Shown: positions 24,188 through 38,600, numbered from the stretch's first letter. The stretch is 64,000 bases of DNA from Brienomyrus brachyistius (GCF_023856365.1 NC_064552.1:2272811-2336810); one strand, 5' to 3'. Program-made: numbers and translations. The notes: a model not told the origin generated them from the letters alone.

Positions 24188-24195
24188 GTATAAAT
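24188..24195 (+). promoter_or_regulatory. opn4: candidate opn4 TATA box
   Basis: GGTATAAATGG lies about 190 bp upstream of the predicted ATG, a normal distance for a short 5' UTR. A start of transcription near 24215-24220 would follow. This is a motif match only. Confidence 0.45.
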
Positions 24196-24378
24196 GGCCG
24201 AATGGCCATGCTGGAGGGGCAGGCACGTTGGGAGGGGGCAGGCACACTGGGAGGCCTCGGCTCGGTGGGGGACTCGCGCTCTGACAGCAGGACCTGAGCT
24301 GATGCTGGGGGCCTGAGGTGGAACACAGCCCCTCTCTACGTTTGTCTTTGTTCTTTTTTTCCCCCGATATCTGGGGGC

Positions 24379-24531
24379 ATGAATACCCTGCTGCCCCTCC
24401 GAGGGGGTGTCCACTGCTCCCCACCGGACCCCAGCTGCCCTAGCGGTGGGACTCAGCCGGCCGGCCCAGCCTGGAATGACAGCGCGGAGAGTGCCTTCAG
24501 GCATGTGGAGCTAACCCCCACGGCCACCTCT
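24379..24531 (+). CDS. opn4: opn4 exon 1, extracellular N-terminus
   Basis: The ATG lies at 24379 in a ggc-ATG-a context; 51 codons end at donor gtgagt (24532) in phase 0, matching exon 2. It reads [20 protein letters not shown] and ends ELTPTATS. The RG, HC, P, D and C positions fit remembered fish opn4m N-termini. It is separated from the core by 4.5 kb, so transcript support is desirable. A competing ATG at 28981 in the sequence just before exon 2 is less attractive because it ignores the good acceptor at 29070. Confidence 0.72.
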
Positions 24532-27051
24532 GTGAGTGATGCTCTTTGTGTGGGGTGGGGGGGGGGTAGAGGTTGTGCAGGTGGGTGTTTATGTCAGAAT
24601 TGTGAGGTTATTTGTGCTTACGGATGCTGCTGAAGGGCAGATGTGAGGATGGGTTGAAGACCTTTGTACCCCAACAGTTTAAAGTTTGAGCTGGTGTGGT
24701 TCCGGAGCCCCCCCCCCCCCCCCCCCCCCCTCCCCGTCGGTGAGTGTCCGCCTGGATTCGCGGAGCCGCGGTGTTGTGTGTGATCTCTGTTCATAAAGGT
24801 GGGTGTTCGCTGGAGCTACAGAAAGACGCGACAAGCCGCCTTTTCTACACGAGCGGGACAAATATTTTCTGTTCATCCTTCTAAATAAATTATTGAGCGA
24901 GCCGCAAATCATAAAACTTAAATGATAACATATACGACTGTTATGTATGTCATGTATACTGGTTTCCAGTACAGTGCACTGAAATTAATTTTACTTCGAT
25001 TAATTTGACTTATGTCCTTGACCAGAAACAGACCGATCGGGGATAACGTATCAAAAGATCGCTTTAAGTAAATATACCGCTTATATTAAAGTGCTTTTTT
25101 CCTGGTGTGTGATTATATGCCAACAGGTAGGCTATGTAGCGCAGCCCACCAAACTGTCCAATTTTACTAATGGAAAAAAAAAAACTTATTTTGATACTAA
25201 CGCGACCGTTTAGGTCTATTACAATATTGTTTTTGGTATCTTAATATTGGTTACGGTGACTGAGGGCACTAGTCGTCACTGATATTTGATTACTGTCCTC
25301 ATCAAGAGTGCCGGACACGGAAAACTTTTTAGGATGAATAAAAATAACTTGATTTTAACGTATTTGCATTTCCTCACTTTACCCGCTATCTTCAGTTGAA
25401 TTTGTTTTATGTGATAATTTATTTTAAATAATAATAATCACCAGTCGGCAAACTGATAGTTTAAAATAAAGTGTATTGTATTGACTTTAATGACAAGAGA
25501 TTATGCTGAATTTGGGGTGTGATGGTACTGTACAGACAGTAGGGGGCAATGTTCTCATTTTAGTGAGAGACCCAAACACTCCGTGATTACAGTCTCTTAA
25601 ATCTCTGCTCATTGTCTCCGCCTCTGTTTGAACTTTGATAGTAGCCTCGTTGTGAATCAAAGATAGCCTGAAGTATCAAAGACATTCAGCTATAAATGAA
25701 CCCATGGGGGAAAAAACTGCAATAATTTGTGAGGTAAGGATGCAAGTTGTTTTAAAGGATGACTGTTGGCAGGCAGGTTACTCGGGTCGGTGTCACTGCC
25801 CTGAAGATGGTCAGCCTGTGACCCTGACAGTGTGTCAGTGGGGTGTGGGTCTCCCTTTACTCATAGTTTACTCGCTAATGGGCACTGACTCACGGGATAG
25901 CTAGTATCTGTCTGGCAGTTACTGGCCAGGGTCGATGCTACCCATGTGGGAGATAAAAACAGGCTGGGACCCACATCCTTCAGACTCTCATATTCCTGCT
26001 GAAGAACCATGGAGGGGCAGCATCCCTGAGCGGAGATGGCCCGGAAAATGGGACATGCCGGCTTCGTAATGTCAAGAACCGGGGCTGGGTGGCTGAGCGT
26101 CTTGCGTTCTGAAGAGAATTCTGTCCTTGTCTGTGTTTGTCTCTGTCTGTCTGTCTGTGTTTGTCTCTGTCTGTCTGTCTGTGTTTATCTCTGTCTGTCC
26201 TTGTCTGTGTTTGTCTCTGTCTGTCTGTGTTTGTCTCTGTCTGTCTGTCTGTCTGTGTTTGTCTCTGTCTGCCTGTGTTTGTCTCTGTCTGTCTGTCTGT
26301 GTTTGTCTCTGTCTGTCTGTCTGTGTTTGTCTCTGTCTGTCTGTGTTTATCTCTGTCTGTCTGTCTGTCTGTGTTTGTCTCTGTCTGTCTGTCTGTCTGT
26401 CTGTCTGTGTTTGTCTCTGTCTGTCTGTGTTTATCTCTGTCCCTCTGTCTGTGTTTATCTCTGTCTGTCTGTCTGTCTGTGTTTCTCTCTGTCTGTCTGT
26501 CTGTGTTTGTCTCTGTCTCTCTGTCTGACTGTCTCTGTCTATATTTGTCTATGTCTGTCTCTCTGTTTGTCTGTCCAGTGAAGGGAATCGTAATGCTTCA
26601 GCAAACCAGGACCTTTTGGACAAGTCTATGCTTCTAGCTTTGTGGGAACAGTCTGGGGAAGGTCCTTTCTGTTCCAGCATGACTGTGCCCCGGTGCACAA
26701 AGCCAGGTCCATAAAGACATGGTTGGGTGCATTTAGCATGGAAGGGCTTGACTGGTCAGCACAGAGCATTGACCTCAACCCCATAAAATACCTTTGGGAT
26801 GAACTAGAATGGAGATTGCAAGCCAGGTCTTCGCGTCCAACATCAGTGCCTGACCTTACAAATGCTCTTCTGGATGAATGAGCAAAAATTCCCACAGACA
26901 CACTTTAAAAGCCTCCCCAGGAGAAAGGCAGAAGTTATAGCTAAAAAAGGTGGGACCAGCTCCATATTGACGCCTATGGAATTAGAAGGGGAAGCCATAC
27001 AAGTTCCTGTAGATGCAATGGCCAGGTGTCACAACACTTTTGTCTATATTA

Positions 27052-27098
<47 letters not shown>

Positions 27099-29648
27099 TT
27101 GATTTTATCACAGTGAGATAGACACCATATTTCCAGGTAATGGGAGGTCACAATTTAAGCAGCTGTTTATGTTAAGTCAAGATTTTTGTTGTTGCAGGTC
27201 TTGCTGGTTTTCTAAAGCTTTGCCGTTTCGGTGGTCACACCGGTCGTGACACCGTCGTGTCAAACCTCCCTCCCACGGTCACCTCTGTGCTTTTCACTTA
27301 GGTCATCGTTTATTATTTATGTGCTGTCATGATGCCAGCTGCTTCTCTGTTCTGGCTTCATGGCTGCTTTAGAAGAAGCACTGGAAAAATCTCATTTCGT
27401 CTCCCTTGCAGTGTGAATTTTAAATTGCAGAAGCTGAGAGCGACATGATTATTTTCCTTAATCTTCTTATTTGTTGGGGGGGAAAAATTCTGCTGTGGAA
27501 GAGCAGCTGTTGGATAAAAGGTCTCTCCTTCATGGCCTTTAAAACATGTATGCAAGACAGAAGAGAAGATCCCAGGCTGTGAATATGTATTTTAAAAACC
27601 ATTATTAATGCACAGGCAGTTTGTGCTGTTTCTGTACAAAGAGCAGCTGTTTGTACAGTGTGTGAGGCAGATATAAAGTAACTCCATTGTAACAATCAAT
27701 TGTTGTTGAATAATGAATGACACTGAAGTAACTTTCAGAAAAAAAAACATTCTTCTTATTCATAATTCAGGAACTGGGAAAGACCCAGTTGGAATGGGAG
27801 CTTTCATGCACACAGATCAGGTCAGACACCCACGCTCATCTCTCTGGGCTCGCCTGTCCACTTGGGCTGATATACTGCTAAATGATTTTTTATTATGCTT
27901 TTATTTGCCGTTTGTACAGGTATGAGTGCAGGTATATTGGAATGCTTCTTTTCCCATATCCCATCATGCTCTCCTTGCACACAACTATCGTCCCTCACTC
28001 CTTGGTTCTTGGTTATTTGTGAAATCAGCGATTGGGGGGTCCCAGTCATTTTTATTTGGTGGTCCTTGGTTTAAGACCCTCTGTCTTGTACGATTGATGA
28101 AGTGAAGGCTGGTCACCAGAGAGATCCATCTCACCCACCGGGCTCAGTGAGTTCACAGTGCCGATCAAATGGAGCCAATATGGCTGTGGTGAGTGTGTTT
28201 ATTAAAGCTGACAGCCGCCCTCTATCAACACAGTGAGCCTGCGTTACACATACACTGAGGTCAGAGGGGGAATATCGGGTGCAAAAAAGCTTTACGTGTT
28301 CATGAGGTGTTCAGTGTTCCGTGTTTTAATCACAAGACCATCCTAGGTGTTGCCATTAAATGTGATGGGTATCGATTTACTGGGTCAGCCAGTCCCTGGA
28401 GTAACTGCGAGTTAACAGTACACTCTATAAAGAGCATTCAGGGCATCACCAGCTGGTGAAAATAGTGAAATACGCACCCATCAGCAACTGCTTAATGGGA
28501 CAGGAGTCGGAGGCTGCGGTCCGCAGAGGCAGCCGATACCGTGGGGGTTAATGAGGTCCTCCTGGGCGCAGAGGCAGTGGAGCCCGTGGGGGTTAATGAG
28601 GTCCTCCTGGGCGCAGAGGCAGTGGAGCCCGTGGGGGTTAATGAGGTCCTCCTGGGCGCAGAGGCAGTGGAGCCCGTGGGGGTTAATGAGGTCCTCCTGG
28701 GCGCAGAGGCAGCCGAACCCATGGGGGTTAATGAGGTCCTCCTGGGTACAGAGGCAGCCGAGCCCGTGGGGGTTAATGCATTTTACATTTGTATTTTTTG
28801 TGTTTTTTTTTTATTCTGCATTTCCGTTGGAATCTATTTGGGAGTCGCATACTCAGTTTGGTTGTAATGGTACAATGACAGCAAAGGATACAGTTCAGTT
28901 CAATGTGATCTTTCTTTATCATTTTAAAGAAGGTCTTCATTCTGACCTCCAGTCTTCACAAAACCCATCATCCTCACATGATGACTTTGGGGAACTGTAG
29001 CCTTGTGTTTGGGATGAGTTACAGATTCATGATTTACACACTACATTCATCGAAAGGCATCTGCTTGCAGGCCGTGCCGGTGCCCCGGGCCCATCACCCT
29101 TATCCCACGGTGGACGTGCCGGACCACGCTCACTACACCATTGGATCAGTTATCCTGGCTGTGGGGATCACCGGAATGGTGGGGAATTTCCTGGTCATGT
29201 ACGCCTTCTGCAGGTAGGCTGGGCTCGCCGTTCCACGGCTCGCTCTCATCAGTTACTATATTTGTCCCAGAATAACAAATGGCTTTAAATACCAGAAGGA
29301 AACATTTTTTCCTCCTGTCCATTTCATCAAGGGACCCCGTTGTGGATCTGGATTTGCCCTCCCTGTTGTTAATCGGAGTGGCCAGTTTTAGCTTTGCTCT
29401 ACAAGCTGCCTGAGGGCAGAGGATCTCCTGTTGGCTGGTCGTAATGCCAAAAGACCAGCATTGCGCTTCTGAAGCTACAGCTGCCTCATACTGCCTCGCT
29501 TAATTAGCTCCTTTATTAATGTCCACCATGGCTCCATGTGTGTGGAGTTTGCATGTTCTCCCCGTGTTGTCATGGGGATTTTTCCAGGTACTCCGATTTC
29601 CCCCCACAGTCCAAAAACATACTAAAGTGAATTGGAGTTGCCAAATAA

Positions 29649-29679
<31 letters not shown>

Positions 29680-32600
29680 GCTGTTTCTGCATTCATCTAC
29701 AGGAGCAGGAGTCTCAGGACACCGGCCAACATGTTCATCATCAACCTGGCCGTTGCAGACTTCCTCATGTGCGTCACCCAGACGCCCATCTTCTTCATCG
29801 CCAGCATGCATAAGAGGTGGATCTTCGGGGAGAAGGGTAAGGATTGGCGGCACGCCCCCCCCCCCCCCCCCGTCAAGCCCAGCCCATGGTTAGGACTTCC
29901 TACAACACAACTGCAGTGCCTTGTAGATGCTGTGTCCCCTACCTGGTCCCCCTGTGACCCTGACCAGGATAATAAGGTATAGGACAGATGATTAATTATT
30001 TAGGATTTCACCTGCTATTTGTCTTGCTTCCTTTGGGATTAATTGCATTCTTCTACATATACAGCCTTTGTCTTTGATGTGTGTTTTCTTGCAGGGTTGC
30101 CTACAGAGGCAACTTGTCAGTATTTTTTGACATTTACTTGTTTCCTTAATATTCTTTTTTAGGACGTGCTGTTTATGTACCTTTTATACTCAGTCTGCAC
30201 TATATGCACTGACTTTGTATTTTGTCTTGTTTTGCGCTACATGTCTTGTTTGTCTGCAATATGCATCTTGTTGCTGTTCGCGCCAGAATTTCCCCCCGGC
30301 GTCAATGAAGTCCATCTTATTTTATCTGTTTTTAAGAGCAGCTATTATTCCTGCTCATTTGTCCTTTTAATGTGTACCATAAGGTAGGCCTTCCGTACCA
30401 CGAGGTAGGCCTTCGTAAGTGGATTACCGCATTTCAGTGCCGGCATTCGCGATCTAAGGTATCACAGCATTCCCTCCCATGTGAGCTGAGCCTGCGGCCT
30501 GTTTCCCTGCCAGTCTGCGAGCTGTATGCCTTCTGCGGTGCCCTGTTCGGGATCTGCTCTATGATCACGCTCACGGTGATCGCCGTGGACCGCTACGTCG
30601 TGATCACGCGTCCGCTGGCCTCCATCGGGCTGCTTTCTCACCGCCGCGCACTCCTCATCCTCGCCGCCACCTGGGGCTACTCCCTGAGCTGGAGTCTGCC
30701 GCCCTTTTTCGGCTGGAGTGAGTGTGCCTGGCTCGGGGGGGGGCAAAAGGAAGTACGACACGAGTCTGGCCCCACCCGTAATGATGTCACGCTTTCCCAC
30801 CCCACCCCCCCCGTCAGGTGCTTACGTCCCAGAGGGCCTGCTGACCTCCTGCACCTGGGATTACATGACCTTCACCCCCTCGGTGCGGGCCTACACCATG
30901 CTGCTCTTCATCTTTGTCTTCTTCATCCCACTCTTCATCATCATGTACTGCTACGCCTTCATCTTCCGCTCCATCCGGGAGACAAACAAGTACGTGAGTC
31001 GCAGTGATGTTTAAAAACCGCCCATCGGGTACATCGTATGAGATGAGATCATATGACATAAGACAGAACATTATTGATCCCTGTGAATTCTTTGTGAAGC
31101 ATCACAGAAGGACTAAATGCAACCAACTTCTGGCTGATGGAGCAGCTCCGTTTGATTTCACACATATATATCAAACACGAGTAACTGAGGTGATTTATAG
31201 ACGATTATTTACACTGGACATGTTCCCTGTCACCCGGACTCTGCAATATTAGCTACATGATCATGAGGCAAGGTCAGGCCGAAGCATAAAGCACTGAAGC
31301 GCGTCGTGTCTGCCCACCGAACCGAGATGTGTCAGCCTGCGGCCCCCAGGCTGAGAGATGCGTCGAGGACGAGCTCTCAGCTGGACAGATGGTCGATTGG
31401 GGAGCCCGGTGTGGTTAATTTAAGTACCAGTTTACTGGTTGCGTCACGTCATGTAAAAAATGGCCTCAGAAAACCGTCAGGACCTTCAGGGTGACATGGA
31501 GGGAATCTCTGAGCTCAGTAAATATATACTGTTATATATGCAGCCCTGTCCATTGCGACGCAATATGTTTCTGTACTGTATGTTTCACATCAGTATAAAT
31601 ATGTAAACTTTGTTTGGTGTGTGCGTGTGTTTGGGTGTGCATGTCTGCATGTCTGCGTGTGTGTGTCTGCATGTGTGTGTCTGCATATCTGTGTGTGCAT
31701 GTCTGCATGTACGTGTCTGCATGTCTGCGTGTGTCTGTGTGTGCATGTGTGCAAATCTGCATGTGTGTGTCTGCATGTCCGTGTGTCTACATGTCTGCAT
31801 GTGTCTGTGTGTGCATGTCTGCATATCTGCGTGTGTGTGTCTGCATGTCTGCGTGTGTCTGTGTGTGCATGTCTGCATATCTGCGTGTATGTGTCTGCAT
31901 GTCTGCGTGTCTGCATGTCCTGCGTGTGCTTCTCGCAGGGCCGTGAACGAAATCAACAAGGAGAGCAAGAAAGACTCGATGAAGAAGTTCCAGCGCATGA
32001 AGAGCGACTGGAAGATGGCTAAGATTGCGCTCATCCTCATCCTGCTCTACGTCGTCTCCTGGTCTCCGTACTCCTGCGTGGCCTTAACAGCGTTTGCGGG
32101 GTGAGGCTGCGCGTCACGGTGGATCAGGTTGCATTGCGTCGACACGCTCACATTCGCAGCTAATGCTGCACCATCCTCACTCTGCAGCTGCTTTCCCACC
32201 ATCATTTATACCTCTATATGTTTGTTTATTATTTGCACATTTTTATTTCAGTTTCAATCTGTTTTTACTTTTATTCTATTTCTTGTTTTTTGTGCTTTTG
32301 TTTTGATTGGATGTTTAATTTAACATGTCACACTACCATCTGCACCAAATCAAATTCCTTGTGACTGGCAATCAAAAGGATTCTGGACATATTTCACTAA
32401 GAAAAACCTCATTAATTTCACAGTAACACAGCCTATCTGCTCAGCAAAGTGTAATCAGTTTATCCCCTAAGAGCCAGACCATCTATTAGGAGGCTGGACA
32501 TTGACTGTCGACCGGGATAGATGGGATACTGATGGCTAATGTTAGCTTAGCAGGATTTTTATGGATTCTGGAAATTTAGCCAGCGCTGGTCCAAGCCCAT

Positions 32601-35600
32601 GTGGAGTCCTGGGGAAGCTTCACCTCCCCCCAGAAGAGGGTGCTCTGGGTGGCCATCTAGCGGACCTGAGTGGCACCATGGATTGCATGAAGTTACTGTT
32701 CTGGGTGTCATAAACAACGGCATGTGAGGTGAGCCGCCCTCTCTCCCCCCGCAGGTACGCCGACATGCTTACGCCGTACATGAACTCGGTGCCTGCCGTC
32801 ATTGCCAAAGCTTCGGCCATCCACAACCCCATCATCTACGCCATCACGCACCCCAAGTACAGGTAGGGGCCCGAGGAGGCGGGACCTGGTGAACGGGGCC
32901 TGGTTTGACCCTTAGAACCCGACAAACGCGAAATGCCTCGATTTTTCGCTCCCGCTAATCTCAGGCTTGTGACTCTGGATAGACTCGAATCGCATGTCTA
33001 TGGAATCTAGAGAAATCACTCGATCCGGTCGTCCAACATTGTGCGCTAAAGTATTCCAGAGTAATCCTGTGCACAGTGAGGCATATTTTTTACTAGAAAT
33101 AACAACAAAACACAGCATTTTATTTATTGGGGAGACAATTACTTGATATTTTCACAATATTTATTCACAAAAGTTGGTATATGTATGCTTGATGTCAAAA
33201 GAGTCGAACGTGCCCATCGTGTAAGTGCAACGCCTCCCACACAACAACGTGGAGCTGGTCTGTTGCTTAGAATATTCCACCCTCATCTTGATGGACTTCA
33301 ACTGACCGACAGAAGTTTCGTTCTCAAATTTCACTTCATCAACCATGGGAAACCTTTAGCGATAAACATTCAGCAGAAGACTCTAAAACTATCTGTTATG
33401 CTTGTGTTTATCCAGCGGATCGTAATTTAAAAAACCATAAAGCACATGTGGGTAACTCATGTACATACCATGTAACAGGCCTAAAATCAAAGGGATAGAA
33501 AAATACTCAAAATTGGACAGAAAATTAATCAAAAATGAATAGAAAAATGCTCAGAAATGGACAGAAAAATGCTCATAAAGGATGGGGTTTGACGGGTTAA
33601 GCTGATGGGGAGTCCTGAGCTGAGCAGTGGTGCCTCAGTCAGCAGACAGTAAGCCAACATACTCTGAGATCACCGGCTGCCATTTTTCACCAGAAAATCA
33701 CCAGAGCTGGAGACACGACTGCGTGCTCACGAAAATAAGGAAAAAGGGGAGGGACCTCGTTGTGCTATTTCAATATTTTTGGAGAACTGGAGAATTTTTG
33801 TATGAATGAATCATGCTGGTATTTTATAAATGCATCATCTCTGCCGACCACCAGGAGCCCTCGGCTGTCTATTCAAATATACCCTGGTGTCCACTTTCCT
33901 CAGCAGCGTCCGTCACTGTCTGTAGAGAGCTTCTGATTGGTTGAAAGCCTGAGTCAATCAGCTTTAATGTAAAGTTACCCTGGTGATTGCTAATTGAGGG
34001 TCACTGCACAAAGTCAGAATCTAGATCTAAATCAATAAGTTGGTTGTGGCTTATGGATTTCCTGACACCAAGTCATGCCATTGAATTCTGGGTAATGATT
34101 CTGGGAAACAATCTGGTCACCTGTCATTACTGATGGCAGTGGTTACCAGTACAGTGATGATCCTAGGCCTGGTATTTATCACTTTGGACCATGATTTGAG
34201 GTCCAGAGTATGATAGGTGGTCATACTGTCAGATGCATTGACCTGTTTCACTCATGCTGAAAGCATTTATTTTGTGTTCCATGTTCCTAGTTACACTGTG
34301 TTGAATTCAGAGCAGCCGCGTTATATCTATGTAGAGCTATTCTCCCTCCGTTCATTGCAACTCTATCAACACTAGATCTACGCTGAAGGTATGAATACCT
34401 GTGTGGTGTATCTGCTGCCAGGTCCGCCCTCGCCAGATACATCCCCTGCCTGGGCGTCCTGCTCTGTGTCCCTGCCCAGGATCGCTTCGTCACCAGCAGC
34501 TTCATGTCCGCCCGCCGATCCACGCTCATCAGCCAGTCGTCGGTGCTCAACAACCCCCTGCACCGCAGCATCAAGTCCCATCTCTCCTCCGCGTTGGACA
34601 ACGAGTCCGTAGGTACCCCGTCCCATCCACCGGGCCACTCTGGCTAATCGATGGCAGTGAGCAATCTGACAATGACGGCTTTTATTCCGGCCCGTGATGC
34701 CCCAGGCCCCAGCAGACACGGATGCCAAACGCGACCTCAGCAGTCCGGGCTCAGGGCCCGCCAGTCGCCAGGTGTCCAGCCAGATTGCCATGGACAGCGC
34801 TGAGTTGCTGCCTATCTACTACTCCAGCTCCATCAAGAACCATGACTCGACTGTTTTTGAGAAGGTAGGAGACCCTCCCATGATGCTGTCAACAACTAAT
34901 TCTGTGCCGCTTCAAACGTCTTATGGCGCCCCAGAACTTCAGAACGATGTCACCTGACTGGAGCCCTGCCGACTGCCATGCTGTGTTTGAAGCTCGGGGG
35001 GAAGGACAGTCCTTGGGGACGATGTGACACTGCCGCTGGCCCAGGACTCGCTGTGACAGGTGGATTACCTTCAGAGCAGTTGCACTCAGAGATTCTCCCC
35101 CAACTGTAAGCCTCCTGTGGAGGTTTCCGTCAGTGGAGGAATGCACTCTGCTCGTTCTCCTCAGTAATTGGATATAGATTGACTCTCACCACAGTTTCCC
35201 ACAGGGACACTTGAGTGATTGAATCTTTCCTAAGCGATCAAACAAGTTTGTCTAGAGAGTCGTCTACTGAACACCCTTGGAGACGCAACTGACGTTTATT
35301 GGTTTGATTCCTTTAAATGATTCTGTCCTGTTACGCATCAGGTAAAATGCTAAGACAGTGTTAGATCATGCCGTCAGCGTTTGGGGTCCGTAAGGCAGCC
35401 ATAGAACACTAGTGGCGCTTTAGCATCATTCTCGGGTGTTTGGTAAAGTGTCGCTAGCTGTTTGAACCCCAGCACTTCTCACCATTCTTGACAGCACTGC
35501 TACACTGGATGACCAGGTGGAATTGGATCGTTTCATTTATCTCAGGATCTGAGGGGTAGCTGTGTGCCACGGGGATTGTTGCGGATTATTTTGAGTTTTT

Positions 35601-38600
35601 AGCACACAGCTGACATTACAGGCCCCTTGAGGACAGACGCACTCCTGCATGCCTCACTGGCCGGGGCCATTATCAGACTGTCACTCTTCATTTTCATGCC
35701 ACTTTCTCAGTGCCATGAAAAAGTGACACTTCTGGAGCTTCACAGGCTACAACATAGTAGCTGGTGAACCAAGGGTGGTTATGAAGGCCAGAGAACAGGA
35801 AGCCCAGGGTGCACTGAGATTTATACCACTATTGTAATGATAATGCACATCATGCACGTATATACTGGCTGCTCTAGGAGGTAATTGGTTTTTGACAGTG
35901 CGACCCCCATCCATTCTGTGACCTTCACATCGCCCCTAAATCCTGCCACACTTGAGGTCTAATCAATGTCAGCTTGACTTCAAGCAGCTCCCGAGCTCCG
36001 GAATGATGACGCCCAATTGATTATGAATGATCCGCTAATTGGATTCTGGCCTATATTTGGTGTTTATGAGTCCTGATTGAGCGAAATTTCTGGAGCTGCG
36101 TTTGCGGTGACATTTTTCCAAACGACATTTCCTAATTTTAATCACTATAATGAGCCTAATGAGTGTATAATGAGTGTAATTGCAAACTATAAATGTTAAT
36201 TCATAAATCATAGCCAATTAACAAATATGCAACTAAATGATTTCATTAAATTACACGTTAACTTCTATGTTGTTTCCCGTGCACCAGCTATGCCCAATCA
36301 ACCAAACACCTTTCATTCATTCATCTTCAAATGTACAAATGACATCAGCTAAGAAAACAGCATATTTAGACCATGATTTTGTAACAATCCATCAAAACAT
36401 TTTGAAATGAATAATCACTTGGCACAAAAGTCACCAATCTGCACGTAGCAGTTTGCGTAAAACGGTATTATTGTAGTTTTTTATTTTTTGGTTTAGTTCT
36501 TATTTTTATATTATTTTCAGTTTTGGATCGAAATTACGTTTAGCTAGTGTGTGGTTTAATTTTTTATTTTTAAGATATATTTCTATTCAGTTTTTATATG
36601 TTGTAGTTGTAGATTGAGTAATTTTATTTATAGGGATAGACTTTAACTGTAGAGCTATTTCATGTGTCTGACATTAGCAGCCAGGACACGTTATGCGCTT
36701 AAGGTAAGCAGTGTGGCCGCCTCCCATGGCCGCCTCCCATGGCCGCCTCCCATGGCCGCCTCCCATGCCGCTTTCACTGCTCAGGTACCAGCTCGTCCTC
36801 TGTCCGGCACAGGATTAACCTGAGACATAGAGCTTCGGTCTGTCTCAAGCCATGCAGGAGGGGCAAACATACTGGTCCTGTTACAGTTAAATAGGGACAA
36901 AATGGATGGAGCGGCGAAGGGATGGGGTGATGAAGAGGCCGAGGGACTGGCGGAAGGAGTGCGAATAAGTCTCTGCATCCCCAAAGTTTGTTTCGCCGTG
37001 GTGGGCGGTGTCCCTAGCATGTCCTATTTACTGGCTGGTCATTAGTCTTTTCCAGTACACTGGCCAATCAGGGAGCCTCTCCTGTCCCACATGACCCTCA
37101 GTGCTCCTCCTCATTGGTGTGGTTGTGCAGGTGACACTGGTCAGGCTACTGAGTGTCAGGGTCTGTAATGAAGCCACCCTTTGCGAACTTTACAAACTGG
37201 CCAGCAGGTCCGTGGGTCGTGGGGGTCCGGAGCCTATCCTGGAAGCAATGGGCACGAGGCAGGGAACAACCTGCAGGGTTGCAGGGCACACTCACACACC
37301 ATTCACTCTCACTCTCACTCTCACGTGGGGGGAAACCGGAGTACCCGGAGGAAACCCCACGACGACAAGGGGAGAACATGCAAACTCCACACACGTGACC
37401 CAGGCGGAGACTCGAACCCGGGTCCCAGAGGTGTGAGACAACAGTGCTAACCACTGCACCACCATGCCGCCCCCTATTGTCTGTTATATTCTTAGCATTT
37501 GATTCTGTTTCTTAGTTTCCCTGTTGGTCTCTTGGTTCCATGATTAAATTTATTAGACCCCCCCCCCCCCATTTCCCAGTGCCTCATGATTATTCCACCT
37601 GATGGCTCGTTGTCCTGCTCCCTCCCTGATTGGTTCATCGTTCCGCGTCTCTTCTGCGGCTTCCTAACCCGGTTTGCTTTGTGCCTATAAGTTCCCGCCT
37701 TAGGTCAGTTCTGCAGTTGGTCATTGTGTCAGAATGTGTGTTTCTCTGGTCTCAGTAGTTATTTGTTTTCCCGTTTGGCTTTTCTTTCCACTCATTGTCG
37801 TCTCTTTATTTTGCATCTTCCTGGTTTTAAGTTACCCTAATGAACCCCTTTGTTTACTGGCACCCCAAAGTGGATCGTCGCTTTTCCCCCTGCCTGTGTC
37901 ATGCTGCGTGGTGACAGCTGAGCTCTCGTGGTGTAGAACTCTGCATCAAAAGCTTAAATTACTTTGTCTGTGAGCAGCGAATGTGCTCAGTTATGCATAT
38001 GAAAGCAATCTCTGTAAATCGGTCTGTTTGCAGTTTTCTGCCTTGACATCTTGAACGATGCAGATCAATCATATCTTCTCAGTTCAGTTTGTAATCTTCT
38101 GCACGTTGTGTCCCTACCAGCTCATGTGCTCTGTAATGCTCATCATTTGCATGTTCTGCATTCACTCTGCATGTTTGCTTGACTTTTTTAATCTAGACAA
38201 TTAATTACTGAACACATGCCACTGACGAATCACAGGCTTCTGCCTCCGCAGGCCATCTTGCTTCCCAGCTCCTCCTTGTCACTCTCAGCTGTCTGAGTGC
38301 TTTTCACAGCTTGAAGGAGAACTTCCTGTGTTGCTATGGCAGCATCAGCTGAATGGCACCTTGATAAATGACCCTCCTTCTGTGCCAGTAATGTCTGTGA
38401 TTGAGTCTCTTTTCTCTTCCTGTTGATGTCAATAGGCCGGTGTCGTACAGGAAGGGGCGGGATTTAAGGCAGCTGTTGATCGCATCCCCAGCATCTTCGT
38501 CACGTCAGAGTCCAGCCACGCCCTTCCCGGGTCAGGTGGTCCGGCCATCTCCAAGTCCAGCCCTCACTTAGACCCAGTCCCCCCCTCCCAGCCAAAGAAC

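Larger units (their letters stand above)
34865..38435 (+). other. opn4 intron 9, 3.6 kb
   Basis: Holds the GCCGCCTCCCATG repeat near 36717, a minus-strand SINE at 37210-37474 and a C run at 37558-37570. No additional exon is supported. Confidence 0.55.

Noticed and set aside
26036..26637. Three long overlapping Cys/Leu/Ser-rich reading frames
   Set aside because: They are translations of a TCTG-type microsatellite in an opn4 intron.
28978..29070. In-frame ATG upstream of opn4 exon 2
   Set aside because: A good acceptor at 29070 and a phase-matched exon 1 at 24379, resembling fish opn4m N-termini, fit better.
31590..32040. Long Cys/Val- or His/Thr-rich frames on both strands
   Set aside because: They come from the TG/TCTGCATG microsatellite before opn4 exon 6; only the 31939-32100 part is coding, in another context.
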